From Paenibacillus ginsengihumi DSM 21568 (lineage in GTDB: Bacteria; Bacillota; Bacilli; Paenibacillales; NBRC-103111), in the NCBI RefSeq assembly GCF_000380965.1, contig NZ_KB905565.1, positions 19,423-83,422 of the forward strand: a stretch of 64,000 bases of DNA. The letters are read 5' to 3'. Shown in pieces: positions 1-9,295 of this stretch. Every line of letters begins with the position of its first letter. Positions within the stretch are counted from its first letter, which is position 1. Below the pieces are notes generated by a model. That model had not been told where the DNA came from and searched no databases. It was given only the letters and a program-made list of their open reading frames with translations. The position numbers and the translations under genes were made by a program.

Positions 1-54
1 GAAGGCCGCTCCCCTTGGCAGCATGCCGCTTGTCGGCGCATCGCCAACAAAGCC

Positions 55-112
55 AAAAAGCCGCCCGTAAGCCTAGAAGGCTCCGTTCGGGCGGCTTTGC
101 TTTTGCTGTAGC
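55..112 (+). terminator. intrinsic terminator
   Basis: AAAGCCGCCCG pairs with CGGGCGGCTTT (about 57-105), with an inner AGCC/GGCT stem, and is followed by GCTTTTGC. The left side is A-rich, so it could work in both directions. It probably ends a gene lying mostly to the left of the window; the first 54 bases are open in more than one frame and no product can be named. Confidence 0.7.
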
Positions 113-171
113 GTTATTCGATAAAGTGTTAAAGCGAAGTGCATAACGACGTCGATGGACATTTGCCAAGG

Positions 172-336
172 CCGAGCCGATGACGAGCGCTTCCTTCGTC
201 ATCGGTCGTCACCTGCGGTGTTGAAATTTTGTCGGCGTATTCCGTCCAATTTTCAAGATAGACGCCCATGCCGCTCGCGCAGCACCATCAGAAGATGAAA
301 ATGGGGCGCGGGCCCTGGGGGCTATTTTCAAGATAG
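172..336 (+). repeat. TAGACGCC-family intergenic repeat, long form
   Basis: Contains the three hairpins of the family: ATGACGA...TCGTCAT near 180-202, CACC-TGC-GGTG near 211-221, and the variable TTGAAATTTTG...CAATTTTCAA near 221-257. The extension module follows (dyad CACCATC.GA.G.TG) and the copy ends TTTTCAAGATAG at 325-336. A copy of a second repeat family starts right after it, as also happens at the other end of the window. Confidence 0.85.
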
Positions 337-339
337 TCA

Positions 340-592
340 ACAAATGTTGCATTTTGTACAACAAAAACAGGGGGATAAACCGCACTGGCCGCTCAATGTT
401 GTAGAAAGTACAACTTTTCGGGCGATGTTCCCGGGTTTGAAGCCCATCACACCTAAATTGTTGCACAAAGTGCAACATTTCCCTTTCCCTTGCGCGAAGG
501 GTAAGGAAAATGTTGCATTTTTTGCAGGATTCGCCGTCTCAAGTGCCGCGCAGGGGGAGCACTAACGCAGAGTTCGAACGCTAGCGCGGAGG
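340..592 (+). repeat. TGTTGCA-palindrome repeat, copy 1
   Basis: About 250 bp that recurs at 62684-62955. It carries several short inverted repeats of one theme: TGTTGCA/TGTACAACA, AATGTTGTA/AGTACAACTT and TTGTTGCAC/GTGCAACATT. Its tail has loosely repeated CTAACGC/GCTAGCG motifs at about 561-590. Short reading frames across it (e.g. 344-565) look like by-products of the repeat; their peptides match between copies only because the DNA does. Confidence 0.75.
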
Positions 593-728
593 TCGGGGAC
601 CGCCGGCTGAATATCCCCTATCCCAGCAAGATTGGTTTGCGCGATAAAGGTCCTTGCCGAAGGCCATGTTCAGCCTGTTGGCGAAGCCCTGATATATTCG
701 GGGCTATTGCTTTTTTAAGGGACGGAGA

Positions 729-1007
729 CTACATGTTGAGTACTGAGCTAAAGACGCTCAGGAAAACGATGGCGAAGATCAGATATAGACCGAGGAAAAT
801 AACGGTTAACAGCAGCGCAGCCCGGGCATAATTGCGCTTGTTCGGATTCGTCTTGTCGCCGAAGCCCCACACGAACAGCAAAATCAGATTGACGACCGGA
901 ATGGCGCAGAGGAATAGCGTCAGCATCCAATCCTTCGTAGATATGATCGGAGCTGCGTTCTCCCCGCCGGGCCATCCCGCGCGGGTCCCGGTCGGTTCAT
1001 GATTCAC
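729..1007 (-). CDS. small two-TM membrane protein, function unknown
   Basis: A 92-residue protein with a GTG start at 1007, preceded by GAGGTGA at a good distance. The N-terminal 25 residues are polar. Two hydrophobic stretches follow: about 28-48 (LTLFLCAIPVVNLILLFVWG) and about 60-88, separated by a charged loop GDKTNPNKRN. The look is that of a conserved small Bacillales membrane protein, but I do not recognise a named family. It is transcribed away from the 1291-1459 repeat and has no operon partner. The even hydrophobic pattern and the clear ribosome-binding site support it being real. Confidence 0.65.
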   Translation of the reverse strand: MNHEPTGTRAGWPGGENAAPIISTKDWMLTLFLCAIPVVNLILLFVWGFGDKTNPNKRNYARAALLLTVIFLGLYLIFAIVFLSVFSSVLNM

Positions 1008-1290
1008 GGCAAGTCACCTCGCAACGAAATGTCTGTAGAGCATATGACCGGCCGCATACAAAAATGCGGGCTACGGGAGGAAATGCCCAAAAAGAACAGG
1101 CTTCGCCGGATGCGACTTGCCGGGAGCGCTTGTATGATAAAGCTCTGCGCCAGCCGGCTAAAGTCTCGGGCTATGCGAGCAGAGCCGGAAGGAAGCCGGA
1201 TGCGACTGGCCTGGCCCGCCGCACCGCGAGCGACCAGCGCTCATCGTTTCGGCAAGTGTATGGTTTTCGGACAGCGGTGGAAAGCTATGT
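1008..1290. other. intergenic stretch without a supported gene
   Basis: About 280 bases between the small membrane protein and the next repeat. A short direct repeat GCCGGATGCGACT(T/G)GCC occurs twice about 60 bases apart (near 1127 and 1195). Open frames (999-1301, 1064-1348) have no convincing ribosome-binding site and run into the repeat, so they are not called. Confidence 0.4.
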
Positions 1291-1459
1291 GGAAAATTTG
1301 ACGCGATCAAAGCCGAAAATTTTCAACACCGAAGGTGACGACCGATGACGAAGGAGTCGTTCGTCATAGGCGTCTATCTTGAAAATAGCGCCGGGCCCGC
1401 AGCCCAATTTTCACCATCTGATGGTGCTGCGCCAGCGGCATGGGGGTCTATCTTGAAAA
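1291..1459 (-). repeat. TAGACGCC-family intergenic repeat, long form
   Basis: Read on the minus strand it has the family order. The extension module here contains the perfect dyad CACCATC-T-GATGGTG (about 1410-1424). Its CTATCTTGAAAA end lies about 50 bases before the hydrolase start. It lies between divergently oriented genes and is opposite in direction to the downstream hydrolase gene. Confidence 0.85.
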
Positions 1460-1510
1460 CTACAATGATAGCAGGCGCATTTTCCTTGCACATACATGAG
1501 GTGAATAACG

Positions 1511-2374
1511 ATGCCCTATGCGGAAATTAACGGGACGACGATCTATTACGAAGTGAAGGGAAGCGGGACTCCGCTGCTGCTCATTCATCCGCCGCTGCTG
1601 GCAAGCGGCAATTTCCGTTACCAATTGTCGGGGTTGTCCGATCGGTTCCGGGTCATTGCGTTCGATATTCGCGGGCACGGCCGCAGCCGGTATTCGAAAA
1701 CGCCGATCACCTACGCCTTGATTGCTGACGATATCGTCGGCTTGATGGATTATTTGGGTATCAGGCAAGCTTGCATCGGAGGATACTCCACCGGAGCATC
1801 GATCGCGCTGGAAGCGATGCTGGATTATCCGGAACGTTTCATCGGCGGGGTGATGATCAGCGGATTGTCGGAGGTCAGCAACGTCCTTCTGAAAAGCGAA
1901 ATTTGGACGGCGGTTCGGCTGTCCTCGTTTCGCTTCAAACGGATGCTCGCTTCCGCGATCTCCCTCGGTAATGCAGATTCGCCGGAGACGTTCCGCCGAT
2001 TGTTCCGCGAGGCGGTGCGCGGAGACATACGCAATGTGCGCGAGTATTATGCGTACAGCCTCAAATACAACTGCACGGCGCAGCTTGAGCTGATCCGTCA
2101 GCCTATGCTGCTGCTGTACGGGGCCAAGGATAAAGGCTTTTACAAGTATGCCCGCCTGCTGAACGAGCATTTGCCTGACAGCCGACTCTATTTTTTGCCC
2201 GGCGTCCGCCATCAGCTGCCGACGAAGGCTTGGGAACGCATGAACGGCTTAATCGAGGAATGGGCGGAGGAGAAAGGCATTGTTGGGCAGCAGGCCGCGA
2301 GCGGCCTCAAGCCGGAGGTGCCGGTCCTGCCCACGGCGCGGCCCGAGGCCGACGAGCCGACGGTCCATCATTGA
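1511..2374 (+). CDS. alpha/beta-fold hydrolase
   Basis: A 287-residue protein of the alpha/beta hydrolase superfamily, of typical length. Visible landmarks in order: the oxyanion strand LLLIHPPLL (about 19-27), the FDIRGHGRS turn (about 50-58), the nucleophile elbow GYSTGAS (Ser about 93), the acid strand LLYGAKDKG (Asp about 217) and the C-terminal histidine in GVRHQLP (about 238). The triad Ser-Asp-His is therefore complete. Substrate cannot be read from sequence; esterase, lactonase or C-C hydrolase are all possible. ATG at 1511 is preceded by GAGGTGAATAACG. It has its own short leader after a repeat and no obvious operon partner. Confidence 0.85.
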   Translation: MPYAEINGTTIYYEVKGSGTPLLLIHPPLLASGNFRYQLSGLSDRFRVIAFDIRGHGRSRYSKTPITYALIADDIVGLMDYLGIRQACIGGYSTGASIALEAMLDYPERFIGGVMISGLSEVSNVLLKSEIWTAVRLSSFRFKRMLASAISLGNADSPETFRRLFREAVRGDIRNVREYYAYSLKYNCTAQLELIRQPMLLLYGAKDKGFYKYARLLNEHLPDSRLYFLPGVRHQLPTKAWERMNGLIEEWAEEKGIVGQQAASGLKPEVPVLPTARPEADEPTVHH

Positions 2375-2402
2375 TGACGCAGGCATTTCGCTCCCTTACC
2401 GT

Positions 2403-2431
2403 TTGACAGCCTTCCACAATCGAATCAGAAT
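2403..2431 (+). promoter_or_regulatory. candidate sigma-A promoter for the two-component operon
   Basis: TTGACA at 2403-2408, a 17-base spacer and CAGAAT at 2426-2431 (4 of 6 matches to TATAAT), about 55 bases before the histidine kinase start. The -35 is perfect and the -10 is weak, as is common for regulated promoters. Confidence 0.5.
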
Positions 2432-2487
2432 AGAAGGAAATAACGGCCCTCATTTGCGCAGTTTCGGCCTAGGGAGAGGATGCCCCG

Positions 2488-4287
2488 ATGTTCTACTCTT
2501 TGAAAAGCCGCCTCATCGCGTTCTTCGTCGTGCTGCTCGTCCTGTCGTTTGCGACGATGTCATCGCTTATGTTCAACGAATCCCGATCCATCATCCGTTC
2601 CTATATCGAATCCTCGGCATTGGAGAAAATGGACGAGTACGGCTCGTTCATCAGCATGGCCTTGACGCAAATCTACGATTTGTCGTCGCTCGTATTCAAC
2701 AGTGAACTGACAAAGAGCTGGAATATCGCGCTATCCGATCCGGGATTGCCGGAGGGAGAGAAAATGCTGGCCAACCTCCGGCTGAGCGAATTTTTGACGC
2801 AGGCGACGAACAGCTATTCGGGGGTGTCGTCCGTTTCCGTATACCATAAGGACGGCTTAAGAGTCACCGGCGGCAACCGGGTGGCAAGCGATACTTCCTT
2901 CTTGGAAGCCTTCTGGTATAACGATTTCATCCGGCACGGCAAGCGTTGGGTGCCGGCGCATACGGATCCCCTTGAAGCATCGCTGTCCAAGCCGTATCAG
3001 GTCGTCAGCTTGATGCTGCCGATCGGGACGTTCGAGCCGTCCCCGTCCAAAAATTGGATGAAGGTCAACATCAGCGCCGATTTTTTGCTGGAGCCGCTGA
3101 ACCGGATACATCTTGGAGAAAGCGGCACGATCTTCCTGCTGGATCGGGAAGGCGATCCGGTATTGCCGCAGCGGGAGGAATTCAATCTGGCGAAGGACTT
3201 GCTGAATGCGAAGGAGCTGCGCGACAGCGACAAGCCGTACGGCGTTCGGTATATGCAAAATGAAAGCGGAACCAACAATATTGTCGTTTACAAAAAGCTG
3301 AACGTGAACGATTGGCTGCTGGTCGGTGTCGTCCCCGAAGGCGACCTGTTCGCCAAGCTGAACATGCTGCGCAACACCATCGTGATCTTCAGCACTGCGC
3401 TGCTGATCGCCGCCGTTCTGGCGGCGACCTGGCTTTCCTACGGGATTACGAAGCCGCTTTCCCGTCTGGCCTCGGCGATGCGGTCCGTGCAGAAGGGCGA
3501 TTTCGGCTTGGCGGAGCTGCGCATCCCTCCGGAGCGAAGCGTCCGCAACGAGGTCGGTTATGTCACAGCGACGTTTCGCAATATGGTGGTGCAGCTGCGG
3601 CATCATATCAAGACGGAGTTCGAGCTGAAGCTGCTCCGCCAGCAGGCGGAATACAAATCGCTGCTCATGCAGATCAATCCGCATTTTCTGTTCAATACGC
3701 TGGAACTGCTCAGCAGCCTGGCAATGCAGCGCCGGAAGGAAGACACCGTGAAGGTCATTGATTCGCTTGGCAAAATGCTGCGGTTTTCGCTCAAAATGAG
3801 CGACGATCTGGTTCCGCTTTCGGAGGAGCTGAAATATTTGCGCTATTATATCTCGATCCTGCAAATTCGTTTCGGTGAACGCCTTGTCATCTCAATCGAT
3901 GAAGAGGGAAGGCTGGACAAAGCGGAGATTGTCAAGTTTATTTTGCAGCCGCTCGTGGAAAACGCGGTGAAATACAGCTTTCAAATGCAGCCGCAGGCGG
4001 TCGTCGCCATCCGCGTCCGTTCGGAGGGCGGCCGGCTCCGTCTCTCCGTCCGCGACAACGGGGCAGGGATGCCGCCCGAGCTTGTGCAGCGGCTTCGTGC
4101 GGATTCGGAGGCGGCTCAATTCGCCCAAATGTTAACCGGCGACTCGCGGCAGATCGGGCTGCGCAACGTGCTGGCCCGGTGCCGTTTGTACTACGGCCCG
4201 CTGTTTGCGTTCGCTATCGATTCCCGCATCGGCGAAGGAACAACCATCGAGCTGCAAATACCGGCAACAGGGGGAGAAACAGGATGA
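2488..4287 (+). CDS. YesM-type sensor histidine kinase
   Basis: A 599-residue membrane kinase of the YesM/LytS-like His_kinase group that usually senses sugars or their binding proteins. One TM helix lies at about 10-28, a large extracytoplasmic Cache-like sensor at about 30-290, a second TM helix at about 296-318, then HAMP (about 318-370). The kinase core has INPHFLFNTLELL with phospho-accepting His399, the N-box LVENAVKYS (Asn492) and the G1 box DNGAGMP (about 523-529). The ATG follows GGGAGAGG. Its stop overlaps the response-regulator start (ATGA at 4284-4287), so the two are translationally coupled. The downstream ABC transporter suggests it controls uptake of one carbohydrate. Confidence 0.93.
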   Translation: MFYSLKSRLIAFFVVLLVLSFATMSSLMFNESRSIIRSYIESSALEKMDEYGSFISMALTQIYDLSSLVFNSELTKSWNIALSDPGLPEGEKMLANLRLSEFLTQATNSYSGVSSVSVYHKDGLRVTGGNRVASDTSFLEAFWYNDFIRHGKRWVPAHTDPLEASLSKPYQVVSLMLPIGTFEPSPSKNWMKVNISADFLLEPLNRIHLGESGTIFLLDREGDPVLPQREEFNLAKDLLNAKELRDSDKPYGVRYMQNESGTNNIVVYKKLNVNDWLLVGVVPEGDLFAKLNMLRNTIVIFSTALLIAAVLAATWLSYGITKPLSRLASAMRSVQKGDFGLAELRIPPERSVRNEVGYVTATFRNMVVQLRHHIKTEFELKLLRQQAEYKSLLMQINPHFLFNTLELLSSLAMQRRKEDTVKVIDSLGKMLRFSLKMSDDLVPLSEELKYLRYYISILQIRFGERLVISIDEEGRLDKAEIVKFILQPLVENAVKYSFQMQPQAVVAIRVRSEGGRLRLSVRDNGAGMPPELVQRLRADSEAAQFAQMLTGDSRQIGLRNVLARCRLYYGPLFAFAIDSRIGEGTTIELQIPATGGETG

Positions 4288-5903
4288 GCTATCGGGTATT
4301 GATCGTTGACGATGAACCGGAAATTCGCCAAGGCCTCCGGCTTAAGGCCGATTGGGAGGCGCTCGGCCTTACGGTGGCAGGAGAGGCGGCGGACGGGAGG
4401 GAGGCGCTGGAGCGGCTCGCCGGCGAAGCGATCGACATCGTCATCATGGACATGAACATGCCGCTCATGGACGGAGTCTCGTTGCTGGAGGCATGCGGCG
4501 AGCGGCATCCGTCCCTGCGGTGCATCGTCGTTACCGGCTATGAGGATTTTCAATACGCCCGGGCGGCGATTCGCCACCATGCCCGCGACTATCTGCTCAA
4601 GCCCGTCTCGCAGGAGGAGCTGGCGGCGGCGCTGCGCAAGGTGACCCGCGAGCTGGATGAGGAGCGGGCCCTCAAGGCAGAGCGGGAGACGGTGCAGTGG
4701 CGATTGTCCCAATATTATAAACAGATGAAAGAGCATTTCATCGTCCATCTGGTTACGGAGGAGCTGGAGAAGGAAGGAGCGGTTCGGGACAAGGCCAGGC
4801 TGTTCCAGCTGGACGGCTGGGACGGCTCGGCTGTCCGCTTCGTTACCGCCGGCCTGAGCGAGAGGAAGCGGGCGGCGGACCAAGGCCCGGGCGGGCGTAC
4901 GCCGGATAAGCTGAGGCTGCCGTTCGAACTGATCTGCCGGGAATTCGCCGAGACGTACCCGTTCGAGACGCCGGTCTTTCGCGATGCCCGTTATCCGGGT
5001 CTTATTCATTTCGTCCTGCCTGACGAGCAGGCGGACGCCTTTGCGCAGGCGCTGCGGCAGTGCGTGCACGGGCACCTTGCCTTCGAGCCGGCCGTTGGCG
5101 TCGGCCGGCCGGTTGCCGGCTTCACAGCCTGGAAGGAAGGGTATCTCTCCTCGCTCGTCGCCTGGAACTTGGCAGAAAGCGACATCAATGCCGCGCCGGA
5201 CCGGCAGACGGAGAGCATGCATGCACTGACCGGGGAACACGCGAAGCTGCTGCAGCGGTACCTGTCGCAAGGCGACCTGGCGTCGTTCGAGCGGGCGGTC
5301 GGCAAGGAGCTGACGGATGCCTTCCGGGAATCGCGGGCACGCTTTGTCAAAACGATTTTCCAGCTTTATTTGCTGCTCGATTCGCTGGCATACGAGGCCG
5401 GCGCGCCGCTGGACAGCGGCGATCAGCTGTGGGTCCGCCCGGAAATGGCGCTTGATCTCGATTCGGTCGAGAAAGCGAGGACGTTCCTGTATCGTCTGGG
5501 CAGCAAAATTTATCGCACATACCAGGCGGGTAGCGGCGATTCGGACGAGTCGGCGATGCTGGCGGCCAAGCAATTTATCGACGGCAACTACATGTACGAC
5601 TTGCATTTGACGATGCTGGCGGAGCGGTTTAACTATCACCCGTCGTATTTTTCGGAATTGTTCAAGGCGAAGATCGGCAAGACGTTTATTCAGTATTTGA
5701 CAGAGGTGCGGATGGCCGAGGCTGTTCGCCTGCTGCGGGAAACGCCGCTCAGCTTATGGGATATCGCGGAGCTGACCGGCTTCGCGAGCGCCAGCTATTT
5801 TAGCTCCAGGTTCAAACGGATGTACGGAATGACTCCTTCGGAATTTCGGCAGCAGCGATCCGGATCGCCGCATTCCGAAAAAATGCAATTCCGAAAAAAT
5901 TGA
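4284..5903 (+). CDS. YesN-type response regulator, AraC-family output
   Basis: A 539-residue response regulator. The receiver has the acidic pocket VDDEP (Asp9, Asp10), phospho-accepting Asp56 in IMDMNMP and Lys106 in LLKPVS. A linker region of about 270 residues without a recognisable domain follows, then two AraC helix-turn-helix units at the C-terminus (about 435-530: DLHLTMLAERFNYHPSYFSE and LWDIAELTGFASASYFS). The start at 4284 was chosen because MSYRVLIVDDE begins the receiver and overlaps the kinase stop. A longer upstream frame from 4179 would add residues unlike any receiver. It is expected to activate the sugar ABC genes that follow. Confidence 0.93.
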   Translation: MSYRVLIVDDEPEIRQGLRLKADWEALGLTVAGEAADGREALERLAGEAIDIVIMDMNMPLMDGVSLLEACGERHPSLRCIVVTGYEDFQYARAAIRHHARDYLLKPVSQEELAAALRKVTRELDEERALKAERETVQWRLSQYYKQMKEHFIVHLVTEELEKEGAVRDKARLFQLDGWDGSAVRFVTAGLSERKRAADQGPGGRTPDKLRLPFELICREFAETYPFETPVFRDARYPGLIHFVLPDEQADAFAQALRQCVHGHLAFEPAVGVGRPVAGFTAWKEGYLSSLVAWNLAESDINAAPDRQTESMHALTGEHAKLLQRYLSQGDLASFERAVGKELTDAFRESRARFVKTIFQLYLLLDSLAYEAGAPLDSGDQLWVRPEMALDLDSVEKARTFLYRLGSKIYRTYQAGSGDSDESAMLAAKQFIDGNYMYDLHLTMLAERFNYHPSYFSELFKAKIGKTFIQYLTEVRMAEAVRLLRETPLSLWDIAELTGFASASYFSSRFKRMYGMTPSEFRQQRSGSPHSEKMQFRKN

Positions 5904-5991
5904 TAGCGAAGAGCTGAAGAAATCGCATTCAAATCTGCCGCTCCAATCCTTATGATCAATATACCGTCATCTGGAGAAGGAGGAGGATTTT

Positions 5992-6897
5992 ATGGGAGCT
6001 TCCCGCAGGTCGGCCCTGTGGCGGCAGGACAGGACGGCCTACGCTTTTTTGCTGCCGTGGCTGATCGGCTTTTTCTGCCTGACGCTGGGACCGATGCTTT
6101 ATTCGCTGTATTTGTCTTTAACGAAATTCAATCTGCTGACCCCGCCGCGCTGGCTCGGCCTGCAAAATTATATCCAAATTTTTACCGACGACCCGGTATT
6201 CGCCCACTCCTTAAAAATCACGTTTCAGTATGTGCTGTTTTCCGTACCGCTCCGTCTCGCGTTCGCGCTGCTCGTGGCGATGGCCCTGAACAAAGGGCTC
6301 CGGGGACTGGGCATTTACCGGACGGTGTACTACGTCCCGTCCCTGCTCGGGGGCAGCGTGGCGATCGCGATCGTATGGAAAAAGATTTTTGACGGCGACG
6401 GCCTGTTCAATCAATTTCTCGGCTGGTTCGGCATCGAAGGGCCGGCGTGGATCGCTCACCCGGACTACGTGCTGCATACGATCGTGACGCTGGCGGTATG
6501 GCAATTCGGCTCCGCGATGGTCATCTTTTTGGCCGGACTGAAGCAAATTCCCGCCGATCTGTACGAGGCTTCGCAGGTCGACGGAGCCGGCAAGACGCGC
6601 CAGTTTGTGCAAATTACGCTGCCGCTGCTGTCTCCGGTGCTGTTCTTCAACCTCGTGATGGGCATCATCAATTCGTTTCAGGTGTTCACTCCGGGGTACG
6701 TGATCGGCGACGGCAGGGGAGGGCCGCTTGACTCGACGATGTTTTACACGCTGTATCTGTATTTGAAGGGCTTCTCGTTCTTCGACATGGGCTACGCCTC
6801 CGCACTGGCCTGGATTATGGTGGTCATTATCGGCTTATTTACGGCTCTCGTATTCGTCAGCTCGAAATATTGGGTCTTCTACGGAGACGGAAAATGA
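5992..6897 (+). CDS. carbohydrate ABC transporter permease (LacF/UgpA type)
   Basis: A 301-residue permease with six predicted TM helices. The EAA loop that docks on the ATPase is visible as EASQVDGAGKTRQFVQITLP (about 184-203). N-terminal RTAYAFLLPWLIGFF is typical of the LacF/MsmF group. The start follows GGAGGAGG. It is the first transporter gene after the two-component pair and lies 16 bases before the second permease. No ATPase gene is present here; such CUT1 importers commonly borrow a shared MsmX-type ATPase, so this one probably does too. Confidence 0.92.
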   Translation: MGASRRSALWRQDRTAYAFLLPWLIGFFCLTLGPMLYSLYLSLTKFNLLTPPRWLGLQNYIQIFTDDPVFAHSLKITFQYVLFSVPLRLAFALLVAMALNKGLRGLGIYRTVYYVPSLLGGSVAIAIVWKKIFDGDGLFNQFLGWFGIEGPAWIAHPDYVLHTIVTLAVWQFGSAMVIFLAGLKQIPADLYEASQVDGAGKTRQFVQITLPLLSPVLFFNLVMGIINSFQVFTPGYVIGDGRGGPLDSTMFYTLYLYLKGFSFFDMGYASALAWIMVVIIGLFTALVFVSSKYWVFYGDGK

Positions 6898-6913
6898 GAG
6901 GAGGGCTGGTCGC

Positions 6914-7753
6914 ATGATACGAACTTCGACCTTATCGCGATGGACCAGGCATGCGCTGATCGCCGCCCTCGGCCTGATCATGCTGTATCCCGTCTTGTGG
7001 CTGCTCAGCAGCTCCTTTAAGCCGAATACGCTTATTTTTTCGGATACGAGCCTGTGGCCGAAGGAAGTGACGCTGGACAACTACGTGAACGGCTGGAAGG
7101 GGCTGCAGGGCATCTCGTTCGCCCGCTTCTTCGCCAATTCGGCGCAAATCTCGATCTTGTCCGTGCTGGGCAACATCGTCACCTGCTCGCTGGCGGCTTT
7201 CGCCTTCGCCCGGCTGCAGTTCAGGCTGAAGAAGCTGTGGTTCGCCCTGATGCTGGTCACGATCATGCTGCCTTACCATGTGACACTGGTGCCGCAGTAT
7301 ATTTTGTACAACAAGCTGGAGTGGATCAATACGTTTCTGCCGCTCGTCATTCCGAAGTGGCTCGCCCACGATTCGTTCTTCATCCTGCTGATGGTTCAGT
7401 TCATCCGCGGTATCCCGAAAGAGCTGGACGAAAGCGCGACGATGGACGGCTGCAGCCAATGGCAAATTTACTTGCGGATTGTCGGCCCGCTGCTCGTTCC
7501 GGCGCTCATCACGACGGCGATCTTCACGTTCATGTGGACGTGGGATGACTTCTTCAGCCAAATGATCTACCTGAACAAGGTCGATCTGTTCACCGTACAG
7601 CTCGGCATCCGCTCTCTGTTCGATCCGTCGGGCGAATCCGACTGGGGCGCGCTGCTGGCGATGTCCGTCCTGTCGCTCGTGCCGATTATGGCGATCTTCC
7701 TGTCGTTCCAAAAATATTTCCTCGACGGCATCGCCACAACGGGATTGAAATAG
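6914..7753 (+). CDS. carbohydrate ABC transporter permease (LacG/UgpE type)
   Basis: A 279-residue partner permease with six TM segments. The EAA loop is DESATMDGCSQWQIYLRIVG (about 175-194), and the C-terminal FQKYFLDGIATTGLK is the hallmark end of LacG/MalG-type subunits. GAGGAGGG precedes the ATG. It should pair with the permease at 5992 in the membrane. A cre-like site and a TAGACGCC-family repeat separate it from the binding-protein gene. Confidence 0.92.
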   Translation: MIRTSTLSRWTRHALIAALGLIMLYPVLWLLSSSFKPNTLIFSDTSLWPKEVTLDNYVNGWKGLQGISFARFFANSAQISILSVLGNIVTCSLAAFAFARLQFRLKKLWFALMLVTIMLPYHVTLVPQYILYNKLEWINTFLPLVIPKWLAHDSFFILLMVQFIRGIPKELDESATMDGCSQWQIYLRIVGPLLVPALITTAIFTFMWTWDDFFSQMIYLNKVDLFTVQLGIRSLFDPSGESDWGALLAMSVLSLVPIMAIFLSFQKYFLDGIATTGLK

Positions 7754-7772
7754 GCTGCTCATCCCACTCTGT

Positions 7773-7786
7773 GGAAAGCGCTTCCC
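7773..7786 (+). promoter_or_regulatory. candidate CcpA (cre) site
   Basis: GGAAAGCGCTTCCC matches the cre consensus TGWAARCGYTWNCW at 12 of 14 positions. It lies just after the second permease stop and before the solute-binding-protein gene, so it could allow separate catabolite control of the binding protein. Confidence 0.4.
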
Positions 7787-7822
7787 GGTAATACGGGGTT
7801 ACTGAAAATTTTCTAAGGGTCG

Positions 7823-7930
7823 TCTTCAAATTATCAGGATAGACGCCGATGACGAACGAATCCTCGTCATCGCTCGTCACCTGCGGTTGTTGAAATTTTG
7901 TCGGTGGAAACCGCCAGGTTTTCATGATAG
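7823..7930 (+). repeat. TAGACGCC-family intergenic repeat, short form
   Basis: GATAGACGCC at 7839, the ATGACGA/TCGTCAT hairpin (about 7849-7871), the CACC-TGC-GGTTG element and the hairpin TTGAAATTTTGTCGGTGG/CCGCCAGGTTTTCATGA. It ends GATAG at 7930, and the ribosome-binding site of the binding-protein gene starts at the next base. It lies inside the ABC operon. Confidence 0.85.
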
Positions 7931-7943
7931 GGGGATAAATCGA

Positions 7944-9269
7944 ATGAACAAACGGTATTCCTTGGCAGCGATGGCTGCACTGCTTGGCGTCTTGTCCGCC
8001 TGCTCCGGCGGGGGAGGCGGCGCTTCTTCGGGCACTCAGGATGGGGGAGGCGGCGATTCGGGGGCGGCGAAGCAGGTCGAGCTCCGCATCATGTGGTGGG
8101 GCGACCAGAAGCGGGCGGACAAGACGAACGAAGCGCTGCGCAAGTTCGAGGAGAAGCATCCGAACATCAAGGTGGTCGGGGAATTCGCGCCCAGCTCGGG
8201 TTATTTTGACAAGCTGAATACGCAGCTCGCTTCCGGCACCGCTCCCGACGTGTTCTTTCTCGGCGGCAACGTCGTCGATTATGCGAACAAAGGCGTGCTG
8301 CTCGAGCTCGATCCGTACGTAGGTAAGGAGCTTAATATCAGCGGCATGGATCAGGCGATGATCGATTACGGCACGATCCGAGGGAAGCTGCTGCACATTT
8401 CCGCAGGTGCGAACGCCAGGGGCATCGTCGTCAATACCGAGCTGTTCAAGAAAGCCGGCATGGAGGTGCCGAAGGACGGCTGGACGTGGGAAGATTACGC
8501 CCGCATCAGCAAGGAGATCGCCGACAAGCTCGGCCCGGGGTACGCCGGCACCTATGATTTTACCGTGGACGGCATGGACATTTATTTGAAACAGAGAGGC
8601 AAGCAGCTCTACGATATGGACAATAACCGGCTCGGCTTCGAGGCGAAGGATGTGGAAGGCTGGTTTGAATATTGGGATGCGATGCGCACGAACGGCGGCG
8701 TCGTCACGCCGGAGCAGCAGGTCGCGAATCCGCCCGCCGATACGAGCAAGTCGCTGATCGTAACCGGCAAGGTGGCGATGAATCTCATTTCGTCCAATCA
8801 ACTCGTCGCTCACCAGAACCTTACGCAGGATCCGCTGACGCTCGTGCAGGTGCCCAGAGGCCCGCAGGGTACCGCCGTTGTGTTCGAATCGAGCCAGGGC
8901 TTGTCCGGCTACGCCAAAACCGAGCATCCGAAGGAAGTCGCCATGCTGATGAACTTCTTCATCAATGATCCCGACGCGGCGAAAATTTTGGGCAACGACC
9001 GCGGCGTTCCCGTCACGGCGGCGATGCGCGAGCTGCTGGCGAAGGAGGCGTCCCCGGTCGACCAGATCATTTACGACTATGTGGGCAGAGTGTCAGAGGC
9101 GAACAAGCAAAATCCGGTGAAGGTCAGCTACAATTTGCCGGGCTTCACGGAATTCTCGAAGCTGGCGGAGACGACGGTGCAGGAGATCGGCTTCGGCAAG
9201 AAAGACGTGAAAAAGGGCGTGGAAGATTTCTATAGCGGAATCGTCCGCATCTTCGATAACAACAAATAG
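7944..9269 (+). CDS. sugar-binding lipoprotein of the ABC importer
   Basis: A 441-residue extracellular solute-binding protein (family 1). The signal peptide ends in a lipobox LLGVLSAC, so the mature protein starts with an acylated cysteine. A Gly/Ser-rich tether (CSGGGGGASSGTQDGGGGD) separates anchor and domain. VELRIMWWGDQKRADKTNEA starts the first lobe. The start at 7944 was chosen because MNKRYSL is a proper signal-peptide start after AGGGGGATAAATCG. A frame starting at 7887 lies in the repeat. With the two permeases and the YesM/YesN pair it forms one uptake system; the sugar is not known. Confidence 0.92.
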   Translation: MNKRYSLAAMAALLGVLSACSGGGGGASSGTQDGGGGDSGAAKQVELRIMWWGDQKRADKTNEALRKFEEKHPNIKVVGEFAPSSGYFDKLNTQLASGTAPDVFFLGGNVVDYANKGVLLELDPYVGKELNISGMDQAMIDYGTIRGKLLHISAGANARGIVVNTELFKKAGMEVPKDGWTWEDYARISKEIADKLGPGYAGTYDFTVDGMDIYLKQRGKQLYDMDNNRLGFEAKDVEGWFEYWDAMRTNGGVVTPEQQVANPPADTSKSLIVTGKVAMNLISSNQLVAHQNLTQDPLTLVQVPRGPQGTAVVFESSQGLSGYAKTEHPKEVAMLMNFFINDPDAAKILGNDRGVPVTAAMRELLAKEASPVDQIIYDYVGRVSEANKQNPVKVSYNLPGFTEFSKLAETTVQEIGFGKKDVKKGVEDFYSGIVRIFDNNK

Positions 9270-9295
9270 GCAAGAGCGTCTGCGCCAATCGACGA

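Noticed and set aside
1345..1530. Short frame MTKESFVIGVYLEN... and its relatives at other repeats
   Set aside because: The same peptide start recurs wherever the repeat occurs (1345, 12950, near 40600), so it reflects the repeat DNA and not a gene family.
4191..5639. 482-codon open frame opposite the response regulator
   Set aside because: Shadow of a GC-rich gene with unmistakable receiver and AraC domains on the plus strand.
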